Assembly: GCF_900163795.1 (NCBI RefSeq)
Contig: NZ_FWFD01000015.1
Location: 434,001 to 498,000 of the forward strand
From: Vagococcus fluvialis bH819
Lineage (GTDB): Bacteria; Bacillota; Bacilli; Lactobacillales; Vagococcaceae
Direction of reading: 5' to 3'
Length of the DNA: 64,000 nt
Shown here: piece by piece, positions 31,662 to 41,970 of the stretch
Position numbering within the stretch: the first letter of the stretch is position 1
Layout: every line of letters starts with the position of its first letter
Translations under genes and position numbers: made by a program
The notes under the pieces: generated by a model
Seen by the model: only the letters and a program-made list of their open reading frames with translations
The model's database searches: none
What the model was told of the DNA's origin: nothing

Positions 31662-33089
31662 ATGTCTAAACAACAAATTGGTGTTGTAGGAATGGCTGTA
31701 ATGGGGAAAAATTTAGCTTTAAATATCGAAAGTAGAGGGTATTCAGTCTCTATTTTTAATAGAACAGGTTCAAAAACAGAAGAGGTTATCAAAGAACATC
31801 CTGAAAAAAAATTAGTAGCGACGTATACAATAGAAGAGTTTGTTGCTTCTTTAGAAAAACCAAGACGTATTATGTTAATGGTTCAAGCAGGAAAAGCAAC
31901 AGATTTAACGATTCAAAGTTTATTACCTCATTTAGATAAAGGCGATATTTTAATCGACGGTGGTAATACATTCTTCAAGGATACTATCAGACGTAATGAA
32001 GAATTAGCTAATTCTGGTATTAATTTCATCGGTACTGGTGTGTCTGGTGGAGAAGAAGGCGCGCTTAAAGGACCTTCAATGATGCCAGGTGGACAAAAAG
32101 AAGCTTATGAATTGGTTAAACCGATTTTCGAACAAATTGCTGCCAAAGCAAATGACGGAGAGCCTTGCGTCACTTATATTGGTCCTAATGGTGCTGGACA
32201 CTATGTAAAAATGGTGCATAATGGTATCGAATATGGTGATATGCAATTAATTGCAGAAAGCTATGATATTTTAACGCGCGTTTTAGGTTTATCAGTTGAA
32301 GAAGTTGCTGAAATCTTTACTGATTGGAATCAAGGTGAATTAGATAGCTATTTAATGGAAATTACTTCTGACATCTTGACTAGAAAAGATGATTTAGGAA
32401 CGGGAAAACCCATTGTCGATGTTATCTTAGATGCTGCTGGTAATAAAGGAACTGGTAAATGGACAAGTCAAAATTCTTTAGACTTGGGAACACCGCTACC
32501 ACTTATTACAGAATCTGTTTATGCCAGATATATTTCGGCTCTTAAAGAAGAACGAGTAGAAGCAAGTAAGATCATTCCACAAATGGAAGTGCCAGCATTT
32601 ACTGGAGACAAAAAAGAGCTCGTTGAAAAAATCAGACAGGCTTTGTATTTTAGTAAAATAATGAGTTACGCTCAGGGATTTGCTCAATACCGTACAGCGA
32701 GTGAAGAATACGGTTGGGATTTAAATTACAGTGAAATTGCAAAAATTTTCCGTGCTGGTTGTATCATCCGTGCTCGTTTCCTACAAGAAATTACAGATGC
32801 TTATGATCGTAATCCAGAAATTAAAAATCTGTTATTAGATGAGTATTTCATAGATATTACTCAAAAATACCAACAATCAGTAAGAGATGTTGTAGCGTTA
32901 GCTGTTCAATCAGGCGTGCCAACACCAACATTCTCTTCAGCGATTGCGTACTTTGATTCTTATCGTACAGCTGATTTACCTGCTAACATTATCCAAGCGC
33001 AAAGAGATTACTTTGGCGCTCATACTTATTTACGTAAAGATCGTGAAGGAGTATTCCATTACGATTGGTATGGAGAAGCAAATAAATAG
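31662..33089 (+). CDS. gnd: 6-phosphogluconate dehydrogenase, decarboxylating
   Basis: Oxidises 6-phosphogluconate to ribulose 5-phosphate with NADP in the pentose phosphate pathway. The 475 residues carry the Rossmann motif [20 protein letters not shown], the catalytic block GNKGTGKW (about 258-265), the substrate-binding [14 protein letters not shown] (about 182) and the C-terminal HYDWYGEAN tail. ATG 31662 follows AGGAGG. Single gene ended by a hairpin at 33099. Confidence 0.98.
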   Translation: MSKQQIGVVGMAVMGKNLALNIESRGYSVSIFNRTGSKTEEVIKEHPEKKLVATYTIEEFVASLEKPRRIMLMVQAGKATDLTIQSLLPHLDKGDILIDGGNTFFKDTIRRNEELANSGINFIGTGVSGGEEGALKGPSMMPGGQKEAYELVKPIFEQIAAKANDGEPCVTYIGPNGAGHYVKMVHNGIEYGDMQLIAESYDILTRVLGLSVEEVAEIFTDWNQGELDSYLMEITSDILTRKDDLGTGKPIVDVILDAAGNKGTGKWTSQNSLDLGTPLPLITESVYARYISALKEERVEASKIIPQMEVPAFTGDKKELVEKIRQALYFSKIMSYAQGFAQYRTASEEYGWDLNYSEIAKIFRAGCIIRARFLQEITDAYDRNPEIKNLLLDEYFIDITQKYQQSVRDVVALAVQSGVPTPTFSSAIAYFDSYRTADLPANIIQAQRDYFGAHTYLRKDREGVFHYDWYGEANK

Positions 33090-33098
33090 TAAACAATT

Positions 33099-33142
33099 AA
33101 AAGATTGTAACGTAAGTTTAATCCTTATGTTGCAGTCTTTTT
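33099..33142 (+). terminator. Terminator after gnd
   Basis: Arms AAGATTGTAACGTAAG and CTTATGTTGCAGTCTT, then TTTTT. Confidence 0.75.
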
Positions 33143-33273
33143 ATTATTCAACTAACAGTTGATTGTTGATTAAATTAGATATTGATATGATAGTACATAT
33201 TTAGTTGTAAAGTGTCTATATAATGCAAGAGAGACAAAATGTCACTTTTTTTATAGTATTTGATGTTTTTTGA

Positions 33274-33302
33274 TTGCAAAAGAACAGGTATTCGTATATG
33301 AT
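33274..33302 (+). promoter_or_regulatory. Promoter of the heterodimeric ABC exporter
   Basis: TTGCAA (33274-33279), 17 bp, TATGAT (33297-33302). Upstream, AAAGTG (33209) and CACTTT (33243) with inner TGTCT/AGACA form a nested inverted repeat ending in a T-run. Confidence 0.65.
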
Positions 33303-33337
33303 ATAGTTCTGACTAATTCAGGAAGGAAGGATAATTT

Positions 33338-35056
33338 ATGGCATTATTAATTCAGAAAGTAAAGGCCCAAGGTCGCCTCGTTTTACTGTCGCTTTTAATG
33401 ACAACATTAATGGTAATTTCAATGTTATGGCAGCCAAAATTATTACAAAAAGTGATGACAGCTGTCATGAAAGAAGATAGTCAGGAGTTGAAAAGTGTAG
33501 GAATAACGTTAATTGTTGTTGCACTAATTGGTTTAGTTGCAGGAATTATAAATACGGTTGTCGCTGCTAAAGTCTCTCAAGAAGTGGCATCAGAAATACG
33601 TTCAGATGGTTTTAAAAAAATCCAAACATTTTCATTCAATGATATTGAAAAATTTTCGACGAGTAATTTAGTTGTTCGCTTAACGAATGACATCAATCAA
33701 ATTCAAAATATTGTGATGATGACATTTCAAACAATTTTAAGAATTCCCATTTTATTTGTAGGAAGTTTTATTTTAGCGTTGATGACATTACCAAAGTTAT
33801 GGTGGGTCATTATTGTATTAGTTGTTTTAGTTTTACTCACGGTGATGTCTTTATTTGGTTTAATGGGTAAGCATTTTACTAAAATTCAAGGATATATTGA
33901 AACGGTTAATAGTATCGCAAAAGAAAATTTATTGGGGATTCGTGTAGTAAAATCTTTTGTTCAAGAAGAAAATGAAACCAATAAATTTACAAAAGTTTCA
34001 GATAAATTAGCTAAACATACAATTACAGTGGGAAATTTATTTTCAATTATGATTCCGACGTTTATGCTAATTTCAAGTTTAGCTATTGTTACTTCTATCT
34101 ATTTTGCAGCTGATTTAGCAAAAACAGATATGGAAGTGATTGGTGCAATTGTCTCATTTATGAATTATTTAATGCAAATTATGATGAGTATTATTATTGG
34201 TGGAATGATGATGATGATGGCATCTCGTGGAATGGTTTCTTTAAAAAGATTAAATGAGATACTTGAAACAGAGCCAACTTTAATTTTTAAAGAAGAAGGA
34301 ATTAAACCAATCAAAGATGGGTCAGTTATTTTTGATAATGTTAGCTTTGCTTATGACGGGGAAGACGTACCAACTCTAAAAAATATTACCTTTGATGTTC
34401 AAAGCGGTCAATCAATTGGAGTAGTTGGAGCAACTGGTGCTGGTAAGTCAACGTTAGCACAAATGATTGCTAGAATGTACGATCCAACAGAAGGATCTAT
34501 TTTGGTTGGTGATGTGGATTTAAGAGATGTTGATAAGGAAGATTTACGTCACAATGTTGCTTTAGTTTTACAGAAAGCGATTCTATTTTCAGGAACAATT
34601 GCTGATAATTTAAGGCAAGGGTTTAAAAATGCAGATAATGAAGCGATGGAAAGAGCTTCACGAATTGCTCAAGCAAGTGAATTTATCGATCGTCAAACAG
34701 AAGGTTATTTTAGCCACGTTGAAGAGCGTGGGTCGAACTTTTCTGGTGGTCAAAAACAACGACTATCTATTACAAGAGGCGTTATTGGTAAACCGAAAGT
34801 ACTTGTTTTAGACGATAGCACGAGTGCTTTAGATGCTCGTTCTGAAAAATTAGTAAAAGAGGCTTTAGCTAATGAATTGACGGATACAACCACTTTTATT
34901 ATAGCGCAAAAAATCTCTTCAGTTATTCAGGCAGATAATATTTTAGTGCTGGATGAAGGGAAGCTAGTAGCGCAAGGCACGCATAAAGAGCTTCTTAAAA
35001 CGAGTGACGTTTATCGTGAAATTTACGAAACTCAAAAAGCTAAGGAGGTAGAATAA
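33338..35056 (+). CDS. Heterodimeric ABC exporter, EfrA-like subunit (degenerate ATP site)
   Basis: First half of a multidrug-type exporter; partner follows at 1 bp. The 572 residues have six membrane helices (1-310) and an ATPase domain. Walker A is GATGAGKS and the signature FSGGQ, but the residue after Walker B is Asp ([11 protein letters not shown]) rather than Glu and the switch His is Gln (IIAQKIS). These changes define the non-hydrolysing site of heterodimeric exporters. The N-terminal sequence is closest in my memory to EfrA of Enterococcus faecalis, but LmrC-like naming is possible. ATG 33338 follows GGAAGGAAGG. Confidence 0.85.
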   Translation: MALLIQKVKAQGRLVLLSLLMTTLMVISMLWQPKLLQKVMTAVMKEDSQELKSVGITLIVVALIGLVAGIINTVVAAKVSQEVASEIRSDGFKKIQTFSFNDIEKFSTSNLVVRLTNDINQIQNIVMMTFQTILRIPILFVGSFILALMTLPKLWWVIIVLVVLVLLTVMSLFGLMGKHFTKIQGYIETVNSIAKENLLGIRVVKSFVQEENETNKFTKVSDKLAKHTITVGNLFSIMIPTFMLISSLAIVTSIYFAADLAKTDMEVIGAIVSFMNYLMQIMMSIIIGGMMMMMASRGMVSLKRLNEILETEPTLIFKEEGIKPIKDGSVIFDNVSFAYDGEDVPTLKNITFDVQSGQSIGVVGATGAGKSTLAQMIARMYDPTEGSILVGDVDLRDVDKEDLRHNVALVLQKAILFSGTIADNLRQGFKNADNEAMERASRIAQASEFIDRQTEGYFSHVEERGSNFSGGQKQRLSITRGVIGKPKVLVLDDSTSALDARSEKLVKEALANELTDTTTFIIAQKISSVIQADNILVLDEGKLVAQGTHKELLKTSDVYREIYETQKAKEVE

Positions 35057-35057
35057 A

Positions 35058-36842
35058 ATGACGAAAGAAAATACTAAAAAAATGAGTGTTATTCAGTTTT
35101 TCTGGATTTACTTAAGAGCTTACAAATTACAGTTGTTAATCATAACAGTGTCCATCATTTTTTCTACTTACTTACAAGTTAAAGCACCTCAATATACAGG
35201 TAAAGCAATTGAAGAATTAACAAAATATGCCGGAACTTACTTTGCCACACAAGCAGCTGATAAAGGTCCTTTTGTTAGTATTATTAAATTGTTAGTTGGA
35301 CTATATGTTTTGAACTGGATTGCGATGTTTATTCAAAATATTTTAATGTCGGCAGTGACTGGTAAATCAACCAATAATATGAGGATTAATTTATTCAAAA
35401 AATTAGAAAAAATGACAATCCAATATTTTGATAATCATCAAGATGGTGAAATTTTAAGTCGTTTTACAAGTGATTTAGATAATATTTCTAATACAATGAA
35501 TCAAGCATTAATCCAAGTAATGACGAATTTTTCAATGATGATAGGTGTGTTAATCATGATGTTTAGAGCTAACGTTCCGATGTCTTGGGCGACACTGGCT
35601 ATTTCACCGATTGCTATCTTGATTTCAGCCTATATTATTAAACAGGCTGAGAAAAATGTGGCCGTTCAACAGGAAAATGTCGGCAAGTTAAATGGTTACA
35701 TTGATGAAAAAATATCAGGACAAAAAGTGATTATCACAAATGGTTTAGAAGAAGAAACGATAGAAGGATTTGAAGTCTTAAATAAAGAAGTAAAGAAAGC
35801 TACTTTTAAAGGTCAAGTTTATTCTGGCTTGTTATTTCCAACAATGCAGGGAATTTCAATTTTAAATACTGCGATAGTTATCTTTTTTGGTGGTTGGTTA
35901 GTTCTTGATGGTGGTATGGAAAAAGCAGTTGGATTAGGATTAATCGTGATGTTTATTCAATATTCACAACAATTTTACATGCCATTAACACAGATATCAT
36001 CACAGTTTAGTATGTTACAATTAGCCTTTACTGGTGCTCGTCGTTTAAATGAAATCTTTGTTGTAGATGATGAGTTTGAACGTCCTAATACGACTTCTAT
36101 TGATGGCATTAATGAAGAAGTCGTTTTAGAAGATGTTGATTTTTCATATGTTGAAGGAACCCCAATTTTGAAAAAAGTCAATTTAAAAGCAAAAAAAGGT
36201 CAAATGGTGGCTCTTGTAGGGCCGACTGGTTCTGGAAAAACAACGGTAATGAACTTACTCAATCGATTTTACAATGTGGACAGTGGTGCGATTAAGATTG
36301 ATGGTAAAGATATTAGAGATATTTCTTTGCCTAGCTTGAGATCACATATTGGTATTGTTTTACAAGATTCTGTTCTATTTTCAGGAACAATTCGAGATAA
36401 TATTATTTTTGGGAACCGTGAAGCAAGTGAAGATGATATGATTAATGCAGCTAAACAGGCAAATATTCACGAGTTTATTATGTCTTTAGAAGAAGGATAT
36501 GATACAAAAATAAATGATGAAAATAGTGTCTTTAGTGTAGGTCAGAAGCAACTAATTAGTATTGCAAGAACTATTTTAACAGACCCCTCGTTACTTATTT
36601 TAGACGAGGCTACAAGTAACGTTGATACAGTGACAGAGAGTCGTATTCAAAAAGCAATGGAAAATATCGTCAAAGGTCGAACAAGTTTTGTGATAGCTCA
36701 TAGACTAAAAACGATTCTAAATGCTGACTATATAGTTGTTTTAAATCAAGGAGAAATAATTGAAGAGGGAACCCATGAAGAATTATTGAAAGCACATGGC
36801 TTTTATGCGGAACTCTATGAAAATCAATTTGTTTTTGAATAA
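35058..36842 (+). CDS. Heterodimeric ABC exporter, EfrB-like subunit (catalytic ATP site)
   Basis: Second half of the exporter. The 594 residues have six membrane helices and an ATPase domain with GPTGSGKTT, a catalytic Glu ([12 protein letters not shown]) and a normal switch His (FVIAHRLKT). Its signature motif is altered to FSVGQ, and it is this motif that faces the degenerate Walker motifs of the partner, so the two sequences are complementary as expected for one true and one silent ATP site. A large loop after helix 1 (about 45-85) is typical of the EfrB/LmrD side. Starts one base after its partner with AAGGAGG upstream. Confidence 0.85.
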   Translation: MTKENTKKMSVIQFFWIYLRAYKLQLLIITVSIIFSTYLQVKAPQYTGKAIEELTKYAGTYFATQAADKGPFVSIIKLLVGLYVLNWIAMFIQNILMSAVTGKSTNNMRINLFKKLEKMTIQYFDNHQDGEILSRFTSDLDNISNTMNQALIQVMTNFSMMIGVLIMMFRANVPMSWATLAISPIAILISAYIIKQAEKNVAVQQENVGKLNGYIDEKISGQKVIITNGLEEETIEGFEVLNKEVKKATFKGQVYSGLLFPTMQGISILNTAIVIFFGGWLVLDGGMEKAVGLGLIVMFIQYSQQFYMPLTQISSQFSMLQLAFTGARRLNEIFVVDDEFERPNTTSIDGINEEVVLEDVDFSYVEGTPILKKVNLKAKKGQMVALVGPTGSGKTTVMNLLNRFYNVDSGAIKIDGKDIRDISLPSLRSHIGIVLQDSVLFSGTIRDNIIFGNREASEDDMINAAKQANIHEFIMSLEEGYDTKINDENSVFSVGQKQLISIARTILTDPSLLILDEATSNVDTVTESRIQKAMENIVKGRTSFVIAHRLKTILNADYIVVLNQGEIIEEGTHEELLKAHGFYAELYENQFVFE

Positions 36843-36844
36843 AA

Positions 36845-36888
36845 AAATAAACAGAGATGCCTTTAAACGCAAGGTATCTCTGTTTTTT
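36845..36888. terminator. Terminator after the exporter operon
   Basis: Arms AAACAGAGATGCCTT and AAGGTATCTCTGTTT followed by TTTT. Confidence 0.85.
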
Positions 36889-36999
36889 ATTGGTGGAATA
36901 TAAAAAAAAAAAAGATAGAATAGATTTTTGCACTAATAATCGTTATAATTGAGGTAATGTAAAAAATATGTGAAGTAGCTTAGAAAGGCATGTGAATGT

Positions 37000-37689
37000 A
37001 TGTCAAACAAAATTTTAATCGTCGAGGATGAAAAAAACTTGGCTCGTTTCGTTGAATTAGAGCTTAAACATGAAGGGTATGAAACAGAGGTTCATTATAA
37101 TGGACGAAATGGTTTAGAGGCTGCTTTATCTGAAGACTGGGATGCGATTCTTTTGGATCTTATGTTACCAGAGTTAAATGGACTTGAAGTTTGTCGTCGA
37201 ATTAGACAAGCTAAAAATACACCTATTATCATGATGACTGCAAGAGATTCAGTAATTGATCGTGTTTCAGGATTGGATCATGGTGCAGATGATTATATCA
37301 TAAAACCTTTTGCGATAGAGGAATTATTAGCAAGGTTAAGAGCCTTACTCCGTCGAATTGATATCGAAGGAGATAAAAATATTACCAAGCAGACAACTAT
37401 TACTTATCGTGATTTAACCATTGAAAAAGAAAATCGTGTGGTGCGTCGTAATTCTGAAATCATTGAATTAACTAAAAGAGAATATGAATTATTACTTATC
37501 TTGATGGAAAATGTTAATGTGGTTCTTTCAAGAGATGTTTTATTGAATAAAGTATGGGGATATGAAATTGAAGTCGAAACAAACGTAGTGGATGTTTATA
37601 TTAGATATCTGCGTAATAAAATTGATGTACCAGGTGATGATAGTTATATCCAAACCGTCAGAGGTACAGGATATGTGATGAGATCCTGA
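37000..37689 (+). CDS. OmpR-family response regulator (ArlR/CovR-like)
   Basis: DNA-binding response regulator. The 229 residues have a receiver domain with the acidic pair EDE (9-11), phospho-acceptor Asp near 53 (ILLDLMLP), Thr/Lys switch residues (MMTARDS, YIIKPFA) and a winged-helix output domain ending [12 protein letters not shown]. The sequence resembles ArlR/CsrR (CovR), which control adhesion and virulence in related cocci; the role here is not shown. TATAAT at 36944 may be its promoter. Its stop overlaps the kinase start (TGATG). Confidence 0.9.
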   Translation: MSNKILIVEDEKNLARFVELELKHEGYETEVHYNGRNGLEAALSEDWDAILLDLMLPELNGLEVCRRIRQAKNTPIIMMTARDSVIDRVSGLDHGADDYIIKPFAIEELLARLRALLRRIDIEGDKNITKQTTITYRDLTIEKENRVVRRNSEIIELTKREYELLLILMENVNVVLSRDVLLNKVWGYEIEVETNVVDVYIRYLRNKIDVPGDDSYIQTVRGTGYVMRS

Positions 37690-39221
37690 TGAAATCATTT
37701 CAAAATATAGAGCTGCCATCGAAGTTTACGTGGCGCTCTATTACTTTTAAGTGGACATTTTTAACAGCTTTAGCCATTTCAGTTCTATTCTCTATTTTCT
37801 CATTTGTTACGTACCAAACGAGTACTAAAATTATTGTTCGACAAGAAACAGATAAATTTAATCGAACAATGGATGAAATTGAATCTAGATTGGGCCGTTC
37901 TGAAGAAGATTTAACATTAAATAGTACGGTCTTTTTTCTTAAAGATACCACAGGTGATTTTATTAGAAATAAATATTATGACCGTGAGACACTTGAAGCA
38001 AGTTTGATGAAATTAAATAGTTTTATCTCAGAATTATCTCAACCTGAACTTAATGTGAAAATTTACGGTGCAGATGAACGACTTTTATTTGAAACAAAAA
38101 ATGCGTATCTACCGTTTAAAGAGGAAGCACAAAGTACAACAACTATCCAAACGGTGGATAATATTACAGGATTAATTTTATTGCAGCCTGTCTATTCTTC
38201 CAAAACTAATCAATTAATTGGTTATGCACAAGGGTTTTATGAGCTAAGCAGCTATTATGCTGTGCGAGAAAGATTACTTAATACACTAATTATTTTAGAA
38301 ATTTTTGGTGTTTTATTTAGTATTATTATTGGTTTTATTCTTTCTAATTATTTTACAAGTCCTTTAAGAAAAATGGCTAAAACGCTGAATAGCATTGAAG
38401 AAGCACACAAAACAGGTGTTAGAATGCCAGTGCCCAAAGCTAATGATGAGATTTCAGATTTAGCTAATGCTTTCAACGATATGTTAGAACGTATGCAAAA
38501 ATTTATTTTACAACAACAACAGTTTGTAGAAGACGTTTCTCATGAGCTTAGAACACCAGTTGCTGTGATTGAAGGACATATTAGTTTATTAAATCGTTGG
38601 GGAAAAGATGATCCAGAAATTTTGGCAGAATCTTTAGAAGCATCATTGCAAGAAATTGTTCGCATGAAAAGTTTAGTTCAGGAGATGCTAGATCTATCTC
38701 GAGCAGAACAATCTGAATTTCTTTATTCAGAAAATACAACGATGGCTAAAGAAGTCATTCATACAAATGTGAGTAACTTTCAAATGTTATATCCAGAGTT
38801 TACTTTTAATTTAGACGATGATTTGGATTCTGATGTAGAAGTAAAAATTTATCGGAATCATTTAGAACAAATTTTGATTATTCTTTTAGACAATGCGGTC
38901 AAATATTCTATGGATCGAAAAGAAGTTTTAATTTCTGCTTCCTTATCCTATCACGCCATAGAAATAATGGTTCAAGATTTTGGTGAAGGGATATCTAAAG
39001 AGAATTTAGATAAAATATTTAATCGTTTCTATCGTGTGGATAAAGCCAGAGCAAGAAATACTGGTGGAAATGGACTAGGATTATCAATCGCGGAGCAATT
39101 AATTGATAATTATAGTGGTAAAATTAGTGTGAAAAGTCATGAAAATAAAGGAACAGCATTTACCTTTGTTTTACCAATAGTTGAATATCCAGAAATAGAA
39201 GAACCAGATGAAACTAATTGA
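37689..39221 (+). CDS. Sensor histidine kinase (ArlS/CovS-like)
   Basis: Membrane sensor partner of the regulator. The 510 residues have a first membrane helix (about 22-42, FLTALAISVLFSIFSFV), an extracytoplasmic sensing domain of about 150 residues, a second helix (about 197-220), HAMP, the phospho-acceptor His near 285 (EDVSHELRTPVAVIEGH), and the ATPase N, G1 and G2 boxes (LLDNAVKYS, DFGEGIS, GGNGLGLSIA). Overlaps the regulator gene by one base and ends at a hairpin terminator. Confidence 0.92.
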   Translation: MKSFQNIELPSKFTWRSITFKWTFLTALAISVLFSIFSFVTYQTSTKIIVRQETDKFNRTMDEIESRLGRSEEDLTLNSTVFFLKDTTGDFIRNKYYDRETLEASLMKLNSFISELSQPELNVKIYGADERLLFETKNAYLPFKEEAQSTTTIQTVDNITGLILLQPVYSSKTNQLIGYAQGFYELSSYYAVRERLLNTLIILEIFGVLFSIIIGFILSNYFTSPLRKMAKTLNSIEEAHKTGVRMPVPKANDEISDLANAFNDMLERMQKFILQQQQFVEDVSHELRTPVAVIEGHISLLNRWGKDDPEILAESLEASLQEIVRMKSLVQEMLDLSRAEQSEFLYSENTTMAKEVIHTNVSNFQMLYPEFTFNLDDDLDSDVEVKIYRNHLEQILIILLDNAVKYSMDRKEVLISASLSYHAIEIMVQDFGEGISKENLDKIFNRFYRVDKARARNTGGNGLGLSIAEQLIDNYSGKISVKSHENKGTAFTFVLPIVEYPEIEEPDETN

Positions 39222-39236
39222 TTAGTCTAATGTTTA

Positions 39237-39280
39237 TAGGGGATATAAGGACAACACGTTCTTATATCCCCTTCTTTTTT
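39237..39280 (+). terminator. Terminator after the two-component genes
   Basis: Arms GGGGATATAAG and CTTATATCCCC followed by TTCTTTTTT. Confidence 0.9.
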
Positions 39281-39375
39281 ATATAGACTAGTTTGTAACT
39301 GGTGATTTAACAGAATAATTGTGTAAGTATTTAAAAATTGAAATAAAAATTATAATAAACGTATATTGATTATGT

Positions 39376-39381
39376 TATAAT
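39376..39381 (+). promoter_or_regulatory. Extended -10 promoter before ylxM
   Basis: TGTTATAAT (TATAAT at 39376-39381) with TG one base upstream, 45 bp before the gene; no clear -35 box. Confidence 0.45.
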
Positions 39382-39425
39382 GTTGAAGAGATTGGATCCA
39401 TTCGTCAAAAAAGGAGGGAATTGAC

Positions 39426-39767
39426 TTGGAAATAGAAAAAACAAATCGAATGAATGCTTTATTTGAGTTTTATTCAACCCTTTTGACAGAAAAGCAGATG
39501 AACTATATCGAATTATACTATGCAGATGATTTTTCTTTAGGTGAAATAGGTGGAGAGTATAATGTCAGTAGACAAGCTGTTTACGATAACATAAAAAGAA
39601 CAGAGAAACTATTGGAGAATTACGAAAAAAAACTACATTTATATTCTAATTATATTGTCAGAGAAGAAATGATTGATGAAATAAAAAAAATTGTAGAAAC
39701 AGAGTACCAATCAGACGAAAGAATAATGACGATTTTAGATAAAATACAAGAAATTGAAGAAGAGTAG
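39426..39767 (+). CDS. ylxM: YlxM, signal-recognition-particle-associated helix-turn-helix protein
   Basis: Small protein that in streptococci binds SRP components and is always encoded before ffh. The 113 residues have a sigma-70 region-4-like helix-turn-helix ([20 protein letters not shown], then [15 protein letters not shown]). The start is TTG 39426 with AAGGAGGG 8 bases upstream; the next ATG in frame would drop eight residues. 12 bp before ffh, with which it is surely co-transcribed. Confidence 0.9.
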   Translation: MEIEKTNRMNALFEFYSTLLTEKQMNYIELYYADDFSLGEIGGEYNVSRQAVYDNIKRTEKLLENYEKKLHLYSNYIVREEMIDEIKKIVETEYQSDERIMTILDKIQEIEEE

Positions 39768-39779
39768 GAGAGATTTAAA

Positions 39780-41213
39780 TTGGCATTTGAAAGCTTAACT
39801 GACCGCTTACAGGTCGCAATGAGTAAACTTAAGAAAAAAGGTACGGTGAAAGAAGAAGACGTAAAAGAAATGATGCGTGAGATACGTTTGGCTCTTTTAG
39901 AAGCCGATGTTAACTTACAAGTTGTTCGAGGATTTACAAAACGTGTGGGTGAAAGATCAATTGGTGTTGAGATTTTAGAATCTTTAAACCCAACCCAACA
40001 AATTGTTAAAATTGTTGATGAAGAATTAACAAAAGTATTAGGTTCAGAAGCAGTTGAATTAAATAAATCACCGAAAATTCCAACAATCGTGATGATGGTT
40101 GGTTTACAAGGTGCGGGTAAAACAACTTTTGTCGGAAAATTATCTAATTTTTTAAAGAAAAATGAACAAGCTCGTCCATTACTTATCGCAGGAGATGTGT
40201 ATCGTCCAGCAGCGATTGATCAATTAAAAGTTATTGGTCAGCAACTAGATATACCTGTTTTTGATATGGGAACAGATACTGATCCAGTTGAAATTGTTCG
40301 TCGTGGTCTAGAACAAGCCAAAGAAAATAAAAATGATTATGTCTTTATTGATACAGCAGGTCGTTTACACATTGACGAACCTTTAATGGATGAGTTAAAA
40401 CGAATTAAAGAATTTGCTAATCCAAACGAAATTCTTTTAACTGTAGATGCTATGACTGGTCAGGATGCTGTAACAGTTGCTCAAAGTTTTGATGAACAAT
40501 TAGATGTGACTGGGGTTGTTTTAACAAAACTAGATGGAGACACACGTGGTGGTGCCGCGCTTTCTATTCGTGGTATTACAGGGAAACCAATCAAGTTTAT
40601 CGGGACTGGTGAAAAATTAACAGATATTGAAGTTTTCCATCCAGATCGTATGTCTTCTCGTATTTTAGGTATGGGTGATATGCTTACCTTGATCGAAAAA
40701 GCACAACGTGAGTATGATGATGATCAAGCAGAAGAATTAGCCCGTAAAATGCGTGAAAATAGCTTCGACTTTAATGATTTTATTGAGCAATTAGATCAAG
40801 TAATGGGAATGGGACCTTTAGAGGATCTTCTTAAAATGATTCCTGGTATGAGTAATATGCCTGGTTTGGATCAAATAAAAGTGGATCCAAAAGATGTGGC
40901 TCGTAAAAAAGCTATTGTTTTCTCGATGACACCAGCAGAACGAGAAAATCCAGACTTATTAAATCCAAGTCGTCGTCGTCGTCTTGCAGCAGGATCAGGT
41001 AACTCAGTTGTAGAAGTTAACCGTATGATCAAACAATTCAATGAATCGAAAAAAATGATGCAACAAATGAGTAAAGGCAATATGCCAGCTGGTATGGAAA
41101 ATCTGATGGGGAATGGTGTTCAAGGAAAACTTGGTAAAATGGCCATGAACAAGATGATTAAGAAGAATAAGAAAAAAGTGAAAAACAAGAATAAAAAGAA
41201 AAAGAAAAAATAA
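39780..41213 (+). CDS. ffh: Signal recognition particle GTPase Ffh
   Basis: Binds signal sequences and 4.5S/6S-like SRP RNA and delivers ribosomes to FtsY at the membrane. The 477 residues have the N domain, G domain (GLQGAGKTTFVGKL near 106; DTAGRLHID; TKLDGDTRGGAAL) and the methionine-rich M domain (about 300-450), ending in a very lysine-rich tail. The start is TTG 39780 after GGAGAG; the frame offers no suitable ATG. The terminator lies at 41229. Confidence 0.97.
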   Translation: MAFESLTDRLQVAMSKLKKKGTVKEEDVKEMMREIRLALLEADVNLQVVRGFTKRVGERSIGVEILESLNPTQQIVKIVDEELTKVLGSEAVELNKSPKIPTIVMMVGLQGAGKTTFVGKLSNFLKKNEQARPLLIAGDVYRPAAIDQLKVIGQQLDIPVFDMGTDTDPVEIVRRGLEQAKENKNDYVFIDTAGRLHIDEPLMDELKRIKEFANPNEILLTVDAMTGQDAVTVAQSFDEQLDVTGVVLTKLDGDTRGGAALSIRGITGKPIKFIGTGEKLTDIEVFHPDRMSSRILGMGDMLTLIEKAQREYDDDQAEELARKMRENSFDFNDFIEQLDQVMGMGPLEDLLKMIPGMSNMPGLDQIKVDPKDVARKKAIVFSMTPAERENPDLLNPSRRRRLAAGSGNSVVEVNRMIKQFNESKKMMQQMSKGNMPAGMENLMGNGVQGKLGKMAMNKMIKKNKKKVKNKNKKKKKK

Positions 41214-41228
41214 GTCATTTAAATAAAC

Positions 41229-41284
41229 ATGCTGCCACTGTACAAAAGCGAGAATTACTTTGTATAGCTGGTAGCATATTTTTA
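41229..41284 (+). terminator. Terminator after ffh
   Basis: Imperfect hairpin with arms ATGCTGCCACTGTACAAA and TTTGTATAGCTGGTAGCAT, then ATTTTTA. Confidence 0.7.
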
Positions 41285-41316
41285 TAAAATATTGATTAGA
41301 AAGCTAGGTAGCGTTC

Positions 41317-41847
41317 ATGAAGAACTATCAGATAGAAATCAAACATAGCTATGAATTAAAAGAAACAGAAAAAGAAGCGTTATTTCTTTTTTTAGATCAA
41401 GTATTTAAAGGTAATTTCTCAAGAACTGACCTTTCTCATGCTCTTGGTGGGATTCATTTGTTTATAAAAGATAAAGAGACTTTGATTGGACATGTTTCAA
41501 TTGTTCAAAGATCAATGGTTGTTGGTGAAAAAGCTCATTACGTAGGCTACGTAGAAGCAATGGCAGTATCAAAAAATTATCAGAGACAAGGCATTGGTCA
41601 AAAATTAATGAGCCAAGTCAATGAAATCATAGAAAAAGCGTATGATTTTGGGGCGTTATGTTCGTCAGAAGATGGTTTTTCTCTTTATCAAAAGATGGAT
41701 TGGAAGAATTGGCACGGAGAACTAAAAGAATTTGGATTGTCTGGTATAAAAGATTCTGATGAAAAAATTTTAGTTTTTAACCCTAAAGACACAATTAATA
41801 TTAATGATAATTTTATCTGTGACTATCGTGAAGGAGACTGTTGGTAA
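41317..41847 (+). CDS. GNAT-family N-acetyltransferase
   Basis: Acetyl-CoA-dependent acetyltransferase of unknown substrate. The 176 residues contain the coenzyme-A loop QRQGIGQKLM near residue 90 and the preceding strand YVEAMAVSKNYQ. ATG 41317 has only a weak ribosome site (GCTAGGTAG). It stands alone after the ffh terminator. The ending FNPKDTININDNFICDYREGDCW suggests a close relation to aminoglycoside 2'-acetyltransferase-like proteins, but I cannot assign resistance from this. Confidence 0.75.
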   Translation: MKNYQIEIKHSYELKETEKEALFLFLDQVFKGNFSRTDLSHALGGIHLFIKDKETLIGHVSIVQRSMVVGEKAHYVGYVEAMAVSKNYQRQGIGQKLMSQVNEIIEKAYDFGALCSSEDGFSLYQKMDWKNWHGELKEFGLSGIKDSDEKILVFNPKDTININDNFICDYREGDCW

Positions 41848-41970
41848 GTCAATTTTGTTTTTATTATGAATAAATACTATCCGTTTATTTCAAAATAAAT
41901 CCTAATTACTCTAAACTTCTTGTCATTTAGGCAAAAAATTGATTAGATAGTAGTATATGGAGGGATTTTT

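Noticed and set aside
33205-33253. A small RNA gene between gnd and the ABC exporter
   Set aside because: TATAAT at 33219 is followed closely by a T-run, but the product would be about 25-30 bases and no -35 box is present; more likely a second weak terminator or operator.
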